Positions 1 through 10,655 of a stretch of 64,000 bases of DNA are shown here, piece after piece (the first letter of the stretch is position 1; every line of letters begins with the position of its first letter). The position numbers and the translations under genes were made by a program. The stretch spans positions 30,932,208 to 30,996,207 of the forward strand of contig CM046856.1 in NCBI GenBank assembly GCA_025617745.1, in the 5' to 3' direction. This DNA comes from Heliocidaris erythrogramma. Taxonomy: Eukaryota > Echinodermata > Echinoidea > Camarodonta > Echinometridae. Below the pieces are notes generated by a model, which was not told the origin of the DNA, searched no databases, and saw only the letters and a list, made by a program, of their open reading frames with translations.

Positions 1-550
1 ATTGCCAGACAAAATGACGCGACAAAATATAAAATTAATACTTACTAACTTTATATGCTTTCTCTCAGCGCGGTTCTAAGGGAGGGGGTGGGGGCTTTGG
101 GGTGCTATAGAATCCAACGTTTCAATATTTTGATAACGAAACATCTTCTTGCTGCGATTCCTTGCATAGTAATAACAATATAATTTGATTTCGAAATACT
201 GCAAAAGATATATATAACCAAAAAGTATGACATACATGACATAGACAGATATTTCATTGTGTGTTTACAAGCATGTAAAGTACAGGGTAGGCAATCAAAG
301 GGGGACGTGGGGACGTCTCTCTCTTGAAAATCTTCAAAGGGGTCGTCCCCCTCTCCCTCGAAAGTTGGAAATTACAGAAAAGTATCGAAATCAATGATTT
401 AAAGCTGCCATCCCATTAAGAGAACGGAGAAAATGACTTGGACTTGCCTGTGAGATCAAAACTGTTTGAACATGCCAAGTTTCAAATTAAAAAATGCAAA
501 TTGTTCTCGCTCGGCAGCAACTGCGTTCCCTCGCAAAAATAATTGATATA
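1..550. other. No gene seen
   Basis: No open frame, splice-bounded coding block or RNA gene is recognisable. The stretch has a short G-rich tract near 80-100 and otherwise ordinary AT-rich sequence. Confidence 0.5.
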
Positions 551-800
551 ATTCATTCATTCATTCATTCATTCATTCATTTCATTTATTTCCACTTCCA
601 ACAATATAAAATACATAGGTTTACATCGTACATAGCAAATCAATGAAACTTACAATTATTGTTTACAGCGTACAATATAGACATAGAAAAACCAAAACCA
701 AACTAGGTTGGTAGCGGAGGGGACTGCTAAAAAGCTAGGCTTGTAGATTGCAGCCCCGATAACTTATAATTGCAAAATAGTGTATCGTTGAAAATAGAAC
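551..800 (-). mobile_element. Probable 3' end of a CR1/L2-like LINE
   Basis: A run of seven ATTC units (551-582) is followed by an AT-rich tract that, read on the minus strand, looks like an untranslated LINE 3' end finishing in a (GAAT)n tail. Simple tandem tails of this kind are typical of CR1/L2-group retrotransposons. No coding part is visible, so the family is uncertain. Confidence 0.4.
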
Positions 801-934
801 GACGAAAGGGCATTGGTAAATTCAAAGTTGAATGTTCCTATTTGAGGTGTATACACCTATAAATCCTTCATGTTCGGTCGCCAGGTTTTCTTGAGTGTCG
901 CTTCCCCGGTCATGACACGAGTTTCGGTTCCAGG

Positions 935-1071
935 CCTGATGATGATCAGTAATTATTTATGAGCGAAAATCCAAACTCGCTTTCAATATAGCTCTATTCG
1001 TTTCACTTCCTGAAGATGATCAATTACTTTATAAGCGAAAATTCAAACTCGCACTCAAAAGGTCTCTATTC
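935..1071. repeat. Diverged tandem duplication, about 74-bp unit
   Basis: Two adjacent copies start at 935 and 1009. Each reads CCTGAWGATGATCA, then GCGAAAATYCAAACTCGC, then CTCTATTC. They differ by substitutions and small indels, so the duplication is not recent. Confidence 0.65.
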
Positions 1072-1210
1072 CTCACACGGTATATAGCTGCCTGCATGGT
1101 CAAACATTTTTCAGTTGAGATATTATCAGCAAAGACACTATGACATATTATGCACGATTTAAGAAATGACAAGGAAGAATTCGTCAAAATGTAAATGAGT
1201 ACACTCCAAC

Positions 1211-1500
1211 ATGCATGTGGGGTTTTTTTATTCATATGTTTTATTGATTTTCATGATTACAAACAGTGCAAATTATGAAACAATTACAAAGCACATGCAT
1301 AAGGAACATAAAAGAAAGATAATGACAGAAATAATACAAATAAAATCAACAATAAGAAAAAGAACTGCAGTATCATCTAATTCAATGAACAAAACGGTGT
1401 GGTAGTTACAAAAAACATAAAACAGTGCATCCATCTCTGTATTCAAATGAATTTAGAGTTCAGATAAAGCTGATAAAAGCATAGCAAGAAGGCATTAACT
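1211..1500 (-). mobile_element. Possible LINE 3' UTR
   Basis: A T-rich start followed by TTTTATTGATTTTCATGA resembles the stretch at 29,470. On the minus strand both contain AATAAAA close to an A-rich end, as expected for LINE 3' ends. There is no reverse-transcriptase sequence beside it; low confidence. Confidence 0.3.
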
Positions 1501-2903
1501 CGTATTCTTTTACACAGAATTGACAACCTTCTGGCTCTCAACAGACAAAATGTTTCTTAACCCCTAGCATACGGGAAACGGGTAATTCATGTATTAAGCC
1601 TACGTGAATAAGAGAATCCAGTAGTCAACTGGTTAACTCTTTGCTGTATACCGCGCTTTGCATGGATAATAAGGGGCCCATTGGCGGATTTAGGGGGAAC
1701 GTAACTAACCGGTGCCCCTTTTAAAATCAAATTAGCAATAGAGAAAATAAGACAAATTTTCCAACTTTCACCTCACAGGCACCTTAAAAAGTGATAACCT
1801 CCCAACCCCATCTTTTTCTTCTTCTTTTTTTTTGTTTGCTTTTCAGTGATAATACCATGGAGATGCTAACTACGAACTGGAATATTCAACCGACAATATC
1901 ACCGATAATAATATGTTTGGCATATTTATTTAACACTGATACATCCAACGCTTATAATTATTATGGAATTAAGCTTTTACCGAAAAGTTCGAACATTTAT
2001 GACCCGACATGTTTGACATTATTGTGGGAAATGTTTCGATTTTTTTATACAATGTAGCTGCTGCTTGCGCGAATACAAACATACGTGGTAAGGGGATGTC
2101 TGTTTTTTCACGACGCGTTTATCAAATTGCAGGCTACATACCGTACTGACATACGACATAATTATTAGAAATTGCACTATTCTGTCCCAACTTGATGAAA
2201 GACGATGTTTGACACGACCTTTGGAAAGGAATGGGACTCAGTTATCCAGAGACAGTATAGAGATGTGAAATCATTGGTACGGCTGACGCCCATTGGCGGA
2301 AATATGCAGGAAATTATATTCATGGGGGGGGGGGGGTATAACCAATAGGTCACCCCCCCCCCCCCCCCTCCGCCAATGCTGACGCCTCTTACCCCACTAT
2401 CAACTTTCCGGTTTCTGAATCTTGCCAGCAGGCAAAGTGAGTGGACAAACAAGAGAAACATTTTTAAGATTAAAATATTAGTTCGTCATCAAAATACACT
2501 CGATAGGATATCAAATAACATACTGAGGAACCTTGCTGCCCGAATATATGGATATTCGTAATCTCGCTGCCAACCAAAATCTGAGGATTTTCGGGCACCT
2601 ATAAAACTGCCCGAATATATATACTTTCAATTGAGGAGGGGTCTGCAGCCCCCAGCCGGCCAGCCCCTACCCACCTCTACACCAATGTGTAAAATGTATC
2701 ATTAGAAAGCAGATGTTTTTTGCTCTTTACACAACATGCAACACCTGGCTAAAGGTCAGTGGGTGTCTGACTTTGTATTTGATGTGATTCCCACGACCAA
2801 ATTTTTTTCATGTTTATGTTGCAAGCTGATGGTTTTCCACAGTCATACTGACGAGACCGTCACCAAACCGACATTCGACAGAACAAAACATGAAATTCCT
2901 TCA
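1501..2903. other. No gene seen; G/C homopolymer inverted repeat inside
   Basis: No supported gene. At about 2,288-2,380 the arms CATTGGCGGA and TCCGCCAATG enclose a G run and a C run separated by about 16 bases, giving a strong potential hairpin. The repeat CTGACGCC flanks both arms. Short open frames here lack codon structure or similarity to known families. Confidence 0.5.
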
Positions 2904-3830
2904 GTGGCGTATCTATTGGAGGCAGGGGGCACATTCCCCGGGCGGCGCTTGAGGGGAGGGGGCAAAAAACGCAAAAGAGAGAAATAGAAAGTGCAGAAAA
3001 GAAAGAAACTCGTGCTTAAAGGGAACCCAAACTTAATGGCAAGTTGCTCTGAAAGAAAGAGGAAAAATCAGAGGAGAAGATTGGTGAAAGTTTGAACGAA
3101 ATCGGACGAGCAATAAGAAAGTTATGAATTTTTGAAAGTTGTAATCACTATACATTATGGGAATTTCAAATAGGCCGAATAGGTAATGTCACTGTGATGT
3201 AGTTGCGGACAACTCCCCCATTCGCTCCAACACACAAAATGACTAAAATGTCATTTTTTTAAAATGTATTACTCAGTAGGTTCTTTTTCTTTCATGAGAA
3301 CCTATAACAATGTGCTATCTCTAATATATTTTGAGTACTGCCTCGAGGGTAGAGGCACTTCCGAGAAAACCGCAAATTAATGATATTTATGTGTACGACA
3401 AAAGGGAGTCGTCCACAAGTATGTCACAATCGACTCACCAAATTGCCAATTTGAAATTCGCATAGATTTTGTGATCTCATTTTTCAAACATCCATATCTT
3501 CTTATTCCTTGTCCGATTTCTTTCAAACTTTCACCATCCTGTTTTTTCTCATTTTTCTGCTTTCACACAAATCATCTGATTACCAAGGTTGAATTGCCCT
3601 TTAAGAATTTTGCGCCCCTAATCCACAGGGTAGAGTGTATTACAAATTGATATTTTTAAAGGTTCAAAACGAAAAAAAAAAATCAAAGTTCGTTATAGGT
3701 TACTCCCTCGCCTATATTGCTTCAGGATCTCTTAGTTTCGCGTCCCCATGTCGGCCATACCAGTATATAAAAAGCGTTTCAAAGGGTTCAAAATTCATAT
3801 TTTGCCCCGGACGCCATAATCCCTATAGAT
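2904..3830. mobile_element. hAT-like G-tract element fragment, interrupted
   Basis: The segment begins CAGTGGCGTATCTA followed by G-rich sequence, matching the interior of the large element at 16.2-18.8 kb (CAGTGGCGTATCTAGGGG at 18,006). Its right part (TCTCTTAGTTTCGC, then AAAGGGTTCAAAA, then CGCCATAATCCCTA) matches 18,180-18,250 and 18,690-18,715. A separate TTAA-flanked element is nested in it at 3,020-3,600. The limits are uncertain. Confidence 0.4.
3020..3600. mobile_element. TTAA-flanked fold-back element (piggyBac-like MITE)
   Basis: The element is bounded by TTAA at 3,016-3,019 and TTAA at 3,601-3,604. The ends are inverted: AGGGAACCC on the left, AGGGCAATTC on the complement of the right. 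The similarity continues inward for about 120 bp on each arm (GGTGAAAGTTTGAA, then GAAATCGGAC on both). TTAA target duplication is the hallmark of piggyBac transposons. There is no transposase frame, so it is non-autonomous. The piggyBac assignment rests on the TTAA alone. Confidence 0.7.
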
Positions 3831-3916
3831 ACGATACTACAATCGGTCGGTTTGATGGTGTGGCTGACATATACCGTACCACCAAAACTATGTCACGAAA
3901 AGTTTCGACGTTATAA

Positions 3917-6035
3917 TTCAGTTCAATTCAATTCAATACATTTATTACCGATACATTTTAAATATACATAAAAGCATGTAAGAGATAACATTCACAAAAT
4001 CAACCATCATTTTAAAAAAATACATATACATCAACATACATTGATAACTGGTAAATTATGAATTACGTAGAGAACAGGAAGAAGTAATGACGGAGGCATT
4101 GACGAAAAACAGAGATATATGACTGTATAAATAGGCATATTGCTGTGTTGTTGAAGATAAACAGAAAATGATTATTCATGCAATGTCGGCCAAAGCATAA
4201 GGAAAATCTTGAAGGCTGGGGCCCTTATAGCTATGCCTTATAGTATACATTTGTTTCTCAACACGCTATGCAGCTATCATGGTGACTGATCTATTATAAA
4301 TAACGACGCAAACTCTAAAAGGATGTCATGAAAATCTGTTTAAAAATTGTAGTGATGGTAATTAAAGCAATTGTCAAAGTTTACGAAATGTATTACATGT
4401 ATTTATCATTGCTTATGCTACTTATTTAATAATAGGATTTTTTTTCAATTTTCATTTGAAAGAGTTAGATAGAAGGACACATTTAACAAACTTAAGTGGG
4501 ATAACGAATTCCATAATAAACTTCCATGGATCCTCACAGAGTCTCGTTCCGTTCAAGCAATTCTGGATGAAGGTGATCTGAAAAAGAAAAAAGCCTTACT
4601 CGTGTAAAGTGCTTATGAATATCAGAATTAATGGGAAAACTCAATAATAGTACATGAACATTGCTAAATTTACTGAGTTAGATCTTGCAAAGATAGAGTT
4701 TTCGTACTTTCAAATAAAGACGGCGTATGAGCTCTGAAATGAGACTTTGTACATGAACCTTGTTACCTTTTCCTATAGAGTAATCAAAGGTTTGAGCTTA
4801 AAATAATAATCACAAAGCTTTTGAATGTTTTCTTCTCCTTATAAATGATAAAGGAACCATGTGGAAGGGTTAATAGAAGACACAAAGTAGTTTTGATAAG
4901 GCAAGATAAGCGTATTGTACAGCGTGGCATTCGATGATAAAGACCAATTTGCCCATGATACCAACACCTCTTGATACTTTGAAAATTATATCTGAAATAT
5001 GTTTATTCCAAGATAATTTGTTATCGACAAGCATCCCCAAAAATGTAAGGACGCGTACCTCATCTAATATTTGTATTTCATTTCAAGTTTAAAGGTATGA
5101 GACACTTTAGAGTGGCTTAGCTGAAAGAGCATATATATTTCTTGTGTGTTGACGGAGAGTTTGTTTGCAGAAAACCAATCTGGAATATTTTGGAGTTCAG
5201 TGTTATCTGATTGAAAAAGGTTGGTGTCAGTTTTTATAGGAGATAAGCAGGTTAGTATCATCTGTGTGAAGAAAATATTGAAATACGATAAAGGCGTTTG
5301 TAATTGCACATGTCACTGATATAAATTAAAAACAATAGCGGGTCTAAAGTAGACCCTCGAGGAACTCCAGAATGAATTGTTAATAACTCAGAAGGACAAG
5401 ACTGAAATAAATTCAAATGTTTTCTGTTGTGTAAATAATCTTCATACCTTTGTAGGGTTATCTCATTACACCATAATTTTCAAGTTTGTGTAATAAAATG
5501 TGGTCTAGACTGTCGAATGCCTTTCATAGATCAATTAATATTCAATAATGATGTTTCCTGAAACTAAACTGATTGTCATTAAAATAATTATGATGTTTCA
5601 ACAAGAATGAATAAACTCTTTTGATCATAATATTCTCATGTACGTTAGAAAACATGAGTACTATCGATATTGGGCGATGATAATTCAATTGATAACAATG
5701 GATATCGTATTTTTTATGAATGGGAATAATTTTAGCAATTTTTAGGCTGTCGGGGATATTTCAAATTGTGAAAGTGAAATAAAAAAGGAAAGGAAATGGA
5801 TCAAAGTTACATTCAGCTTTTTCTTTAACAATATTCTAGGATTGATATTGTCAAGTCCACAACTATTACTTGCTTTCATAATGTTCATATTGCTTATAAT
5901 CTCTATTTGTTCATATCTCGTTGTTGGTGTGAGGAAATAAAGAAAGGTACAGTATTTTTTCATCGAAGAGTGTACTAAAGTGAGGACGTGACACGGTGTT
6001 CGACACATGTGATCCTGTTTTTGTAAATATACATT
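3917..6035 (-). pseudogene. Copy A: decayed non-LTR reverse transcriptase fragment
   Basis: On the minus strand broken pieces of a reverse transcriptase are legible. Near 5,870 the peptide IISNMNIMKASNSCGLDNIN matches the start of the RT domain. Near 5,200 there is DTNLFQSDNTELQNI, then WFSANKLSVNT, which follow the catalytic YADD motif in CR1/L2-type elements. Near 5,020 there is MLVDNKLSWNKHISDI. Many stops and frameshifts separate these, so it is dead. The 3' end is an (ATTGA)n tail near 3,920-3,945. This copy preserves the empty sites for insertions found in B. Confidence 0.8.
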
Positions 6036-6487
6036 TTCAAAAGGGTTCAAAATTCATATTTTGCCCCGGGCGCCATAATCCCTATAGATAAGATCGACAT
6101 TATAATTCAGTTCAATTCAATTCAATACATTTATTACAGTTATAAAATCAGAAGTTTACATTATAAATATATATAAAAGCACATAAGATATAAGTACACA
6201 GAGAAAAGAAAGAAGTATAATGGGAGAGGCATTGACAAAAAAACAGGGTTCTATGTCTGTATAAATAGGCATAACTTAGTTGTGTTGTTCATGATAAAAA
6301 GAAAATGATTATTCATGCGATTTCAGCGAAAGTATAAGGAAAGGCTTGAGTTAGGCTGCGGCCCTTTTGCACCAGTATGCATTTGTTTCACAACACGCTA
6401 TACTCTAAAAGGATCTCATGCAATATTGTTTGAAATTTGTAGCGATGGTATTAAGCAATGATCAAAGATTACGAAATATATAGCATG

Positions 6488-6677
6488 CAGGGGCGGATAC
6501 AGGATTTTCAGAAATGGGGGGGGGGGGCGCACACTGAGGAACCCTCCGTTTGACGAAGCCAAGCGGCCATCTAAGGGGGTCCGGGGCATACTTCCCTGGA
6601 AATTAAGACCCCTTTTTTTGTCAGACAAAACGGGGGGGCGCACGCCCCTTGCGTCCCTCCCTCTGGATCCGCGCCTG
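6488..6677. mobile_element. Small hAT-like element with TIR CAGGGGCGGATACAG
   Basis: The left end CAGGGGCGGATACAG and the complement of the right end CAGGCGCGGATCCAG are inverted repeats. GCATG flanks both sides. The undisturbed target (AGCATGTATATATCATTG) is readable in copy C at about 13,722. The interior is G-tract rich and non-coding. The TIR resembles small non-autonomous hAT elements. The direct repeat visible is 5 bp, not the usual 8, so the superfamily is tentative. Confidence 0.7.
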
Positions 6678-6726
6678 GCATGTATTTATCATTGCTTATG
6701 CTACTTATTTAATGATAGGATTTTTC

Positions 6727-7092
6727 CCCCTCAGTTTTCTTTTGAAAGAGTAGATTGAGGGACACATTAAAAGTTGGATAACGAATTCCATAATAAACTT
6801 TCATGGATCCTCACAGAGTCTCGTTCCGTTGAAGCAATTCTGAATGAAGGTGATCTGAAAAAGAAAAAGAAACCTTATTCGTGTAAAGTGCTTATGAATA
6901 TAAGAATTTCCCCTCAGTTTTCTTTTGAAAGAGTAGATTGAGGGACACATTAAAAGTTGGATAACGAATTCCATAATAAACTTTCATGGATCCTCACAGA
7001 GTCTCGTTCCGTTGAAGCAATTCTGAATGAAGGTGATCTGAAAAAGAAAAAGAAACCTTATTCGTGTAAAGTGCTTATGAATATAAGAATTT
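6727..7092. repeat. 183-bp tandem duplication inside copy B
   Basis: The segment from CCCCTCAGTTTTCTTTTG to AAAGTGCTTATGAATATAAG is repeated at 6,727 and 6,910, with almost no differences. A and C have one copy, so it arose in B alone and recently. Confidence 0.85.
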
Positions 7093-7317
7093 ACATAATA
7101 AAAATTGGGAAAACTCGAAGGAAGAAAATTGTTTATATAATTGTACATAAACATTGTTAAATCTGCTGAGTTAGCTCTTGCAAAGATAGAGTTTTCGTAC
7201 TTTTAAATAAAGACGGCGTATGAGGTCTGAAATGAGACTTTGTACATAAACCTTATTGCTTTTCCTATAGAGTAATCAAAGGTTTGAGGATAGAATAATA
7301 ATCACAAAGCTTTTGAA

Positions 7318-7411
7318 TGTTTTCTTCTTCTTCTCCTTCTCCTTCTTCTTCTCCTTTTTCTTCTTCTTATCCTCCTCCTCCTCCTTCTTCTTCTTCTTCT
7401 TCTTCTTCATT
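7318..7411. repeat. Pyrimidine microsatellite (CTT/CTCC)n
   Basis: An interrupted TTC/TCC tract. It lies at the same point of the unit as the longer tract in copy C (18,928). Copy A has neither. Confidence 0.9.
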
Positions 7412-8526
7412 TTGTTTGTAATAGAATTGGTATATCAATTACACATGTTTATTGCTAAATCTATTATCTTACATATTTTGTTATATTCTATTGTTGGAAT
7501 ATTTACATGACATTGTCATGGAATAGTCCATGTATATATCTTTGTGAAAATTATTGTTTATAAATAATAAAGGAAGCATGTGGAAGGGTTAATAAGTCAC
7601 AAAGTAGTTTTGATAAGGCAAGATAAGCGTATTGTACAGCGTGACATTTGATAGTAAAGACCAATTTACTCATGATACAAACACCTCTTGATACTTTGAT
7701 AATTATATCTGAAATATGTTTATTCCAAGATAATTTGTTATCGACAAGCATCCAAAAAATGTAAGGACGTGTATCTCATCTATTTTTTGTATATTTCATT
7801 TCAAGCTTAAAGGTATGAGACACTTTGGAGCGGCTTGTCTGAAAGAGCATATATATTTTTTTATGTTGACGGGGAGTTTGCAGAAAACCAATCAGAAATA
7901 TTTTGTATTATCTGATTGAAAAAATTGGTATCAGTTTTTATAGGAGATAAGCAGGTTAGTATGATCTGTGTGAAGAAAATATTGAAATACGATAAAGGCG
8001 TTTGTAATTGTACATGTCACTGATATAAATTAAAAACAATAACGGGTCTGAAATAGACCCTTGAGGAACTCCAGAATGAATTGTTAATAACTCAGAAGGA
8101 CAAAACTGAAATAAATTCAAATGTTTTCTGTTGCATAAATAATCTTCATACCATTGTAGGTTTATCTCATTACACCATAATTTTCAAGTTTGTGTAATAA
8201 AATGTGGCCTAGACTGTCGAATGCCTTTCATAGATCAATAAATATTCAATAATGATGTTTCCTGAAGCTAAACTGATTGTCATTAAAATAATTATGATGT
8301 TTCAACAAGAATGAATAAACTCTTTTGATCATAATATTCTCATGTACTTTAGAAAACATGAGTAATATCGATATTGGGCAATGATAATTCAATTGATAAC
8401 AATGGATATCGTCTTTTTTATGAATGGGAATAATTTTAGCAATTTTTAGGCTGTCGGAGATATTTCAAATTGTGAAAGTGAAATAAAAAATGAAAGGAAA
8501 TGGATCAAAGTTACATTCAGCTTTTA

Positions 8527-8575
8527 TTGTATCCCCCGGCAGTATGCCGGAGGATACTTTGGATTCAGCAGCGTT

Positions 8576-8609
<34 letters not shown>

Positions 8610-10262
8610 GTCACATTCTTGTGTGCGCTCTAGCGGTCACATTTCTCGACGAATTTCTTTCAGACTTCCTGTGGACGTGTATCTTGGTAAAATTTGGACC
8701 CTTATAGTTTCTGGTGATGCTGCCCCCAGTGTTCCGTCTTTTATAGGGTAAAAGGCCATATTTTTGGGGATAGTTTGTGTGCGCTCTAGCGGTCACATTT
8801 CTCAACGGATTTTGTTCAAATTTTGTATGAAGGTGTCTCTTGGTAAAATCTGGAACCCTATAGATTTTGGTGATGCTGCCCCCAGTGTTCCGTCTTTTAT
8901 AGGGTCAAAGGTCATATTTTGATAGATGTCTTGTGTGTACTCTTGTGTGCGCTCTGGCGGTCACATTTCTCAACGGATTTCGTTCAAATTTTGCATGAAG
9001 GTGTCTCTTGGTGTAATTTAAAAACCTATAGTGTTTGGTGATGCTGCCACCAGTGTTCCGTCTTTTATAGGGTCAAAGGTCATACTTCAGGGCATGGCGT
9101 GAGTGCACTCTGCAGGCCACATTTCTCAACGGATTTTGTTCAAATTTTGTATGGAGATGTATCTTGGTATAATCTACACATGTTTAATTTTTGGTGATGC
9201 TGCCCTCATTGTTCCGTCCTTTATAGGGTCAAAGGTCATTTTTCCATTTCTTGCACTCTTACTTCTGCATTTCTCGACGGCTTTCGTTCAAATTTTGCAT
9301 GAAGGTGTCCCTTGGTGTAATCTAAAAATCTGTACTTTTTGGTGATGCTGCCACTAGTGTCCCGTCTTTTATAGGGTCAAAGGTCATACTTCAAGGGATG
9401 GCGTGAGTTCACTCTGCAGGCCACATTTCTTGATGGATTTCTTTCAAATTTTGTATGGACATGTATCTTGGTATAATCTACACATCTTTACTGTTTGGTG
9501 ATGCTGCCCTCATTGTTCCGTCCTTTATAGGGTCAAAGCTCATTTGTCCCTTTTGTGCACTCTTACTTCTGCATTTCTTGACGGATTTCATTCAAATTTT
9601 GTATGGAGATGTATCTTGGTATAATCTACACATATTTAATTTTTGGTGATGCTGCCCTCATTGTTCCGTCCTTTATATAGGGTCAAAGGTCATTTTTCCA
9701 TTTCTTGCACTCTTACTTCTGCATTTCTTGACGGATTTCGTTCAAATTTTGTATGGAGATGTATCTTGGTATAATCTACACATATTTAATTTTTGGTGAT
9801 GCTGCCCTCATTGTTCCGTCCTTTATATAGGGTCAAAGGTCATTTTTCCATTTCTTGCACTCTTCTGCATTTCTTGACGGATTTCGTTCAAATTTTGCAT
9901 GAAGGTGTCTCTTGGTGTAATCTAAAAACTTATAGTTTTTGGTGATGCTGCCACCAGTGTTCCGTCTTTTATAGGGTCAAAGGTCATACTTCAGGGCATG
10001 GCGTGAGTGCACTCTGCAGGCCACATTTCTTGATGGATTTCTTTCAAATTTTGTATGGAGATGTATCTTGGTATATCTCTCAACACATTTCTTTCAAATT
10101 TTATATGAAGATGTGTCTTAGTGTAACCTACACATCTAATTTCTACACCATCCTTTTGTTTGAGGGAGGGGATGGGGGAGGGTCTTTGTCCCTCCTTCAA
10201 ATTGCTGCCAGTGCCGGGGGATACATTTAGCATTGCGCGGCCCCAGCAATGCACATTTCTAG
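8527..10262 (+). mobile_element. Non-autonomous Helitron-like element, copy 1
   Basis: The left end TTGTATCCCCCGGCAG forms a hairpin with the following GCCGGAGGATAC. The right end has the hairpin GCATTGC/GCAATGC, then ACATTT and CTAG. The preceding host base is A and the following base is T, with no target duplication, as for Helitrons (hairpin plus CTRR, A-T insertion). The interior holds a (CGC)n stretch (8,578-8,608) and ten tandem units of about 150 bp. There is no Rep/helicase frame. Copy A (5,815-5,835) shows the site without the insertion. The weak frames inside follow the repeat period and are not genes. It is near-identical to the inverted copy at 51,681. Confidence 0.75.
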
Positions 10263-10304
10263 TTCTAACTTATTCTAGGATTGATATTGTCAAGTCCACA
10301 ACTA

Positions 10305-10392
10305 TAATATCCAAAACCCTTTGGAAGCGCATAGGGACGTTATATTATAATGTGATATGCGCTATACAAGAACAGTGGTATTATTATTATTA
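10305..10392 (+). mobile_element. SINE 3' fragment in copy B
   Basis: A short insertion contains GAAGCGCATAGGGACG, then GATATGCGCTATACAAGA, and ends in (TAT)n. The uninterrupted target CCACAACTATTACTTGC is seen in copy A at about 5,860. The GCGCTATA plus (ATT)n ending matches the SINE tails at 33.5 and 57.2 kb. Confidence 0.65.
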
Positions 10393-10655
10393 TTACTTGC
10401 TTTCATAATGTTCATATTGCTTATAATCTCTATTTGTTCATATCTCGTTGTTGGTGTGAGGAAATAAAGAAAGGTACAGTATTTTTTCATCGAAGAGTGT
10501 ACTAAAGTGAGGACGTGACACGGTGTTCGACATATGTGATCCTGTTTTTGTAAATATACATTTTCAAAAGGGTTCAAAATTCATATTTTGCCCCGGGCTC
10601 CATAATCCCTATAGATAAGATCGACATTATAATTCAGTTCAATTCAATTCAATAC

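Larger units (their letters stand above)
6105..10555 (-). pseudogene. Copy B: decayed non-LTR reverse transcriptase fragment with nested insertions
   Basis: This has the same content and order as copy A, including MLVDNKLSWNKHIS near 7,730 on the minus strand. It is interrupted at 6,488-6,677 by a small hAT-like element, at 8,527-10,262 by a Helitron-like element and at about 10,305-10,392 by a SINE fragment. The RT start region resumes at 10,263-10,555. A 183-bp internal tandem duplication (6,727 and 6,910) and a pyrimidine microsatellite (7,318-7,411) are private or shared with C. It cannot encode a working protein. Confidence 0.78.

Noticed and set aside
9103..10230. Repeated small proteins beginning [16 protein letters not shown] and similar
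   Set aside because: They recur with the 150-bp tandem unit of the Helitron-like element and appear equally in the inverted copy at 51.7-52.7 kb; the frame is a by-product of unit length divisible by three.
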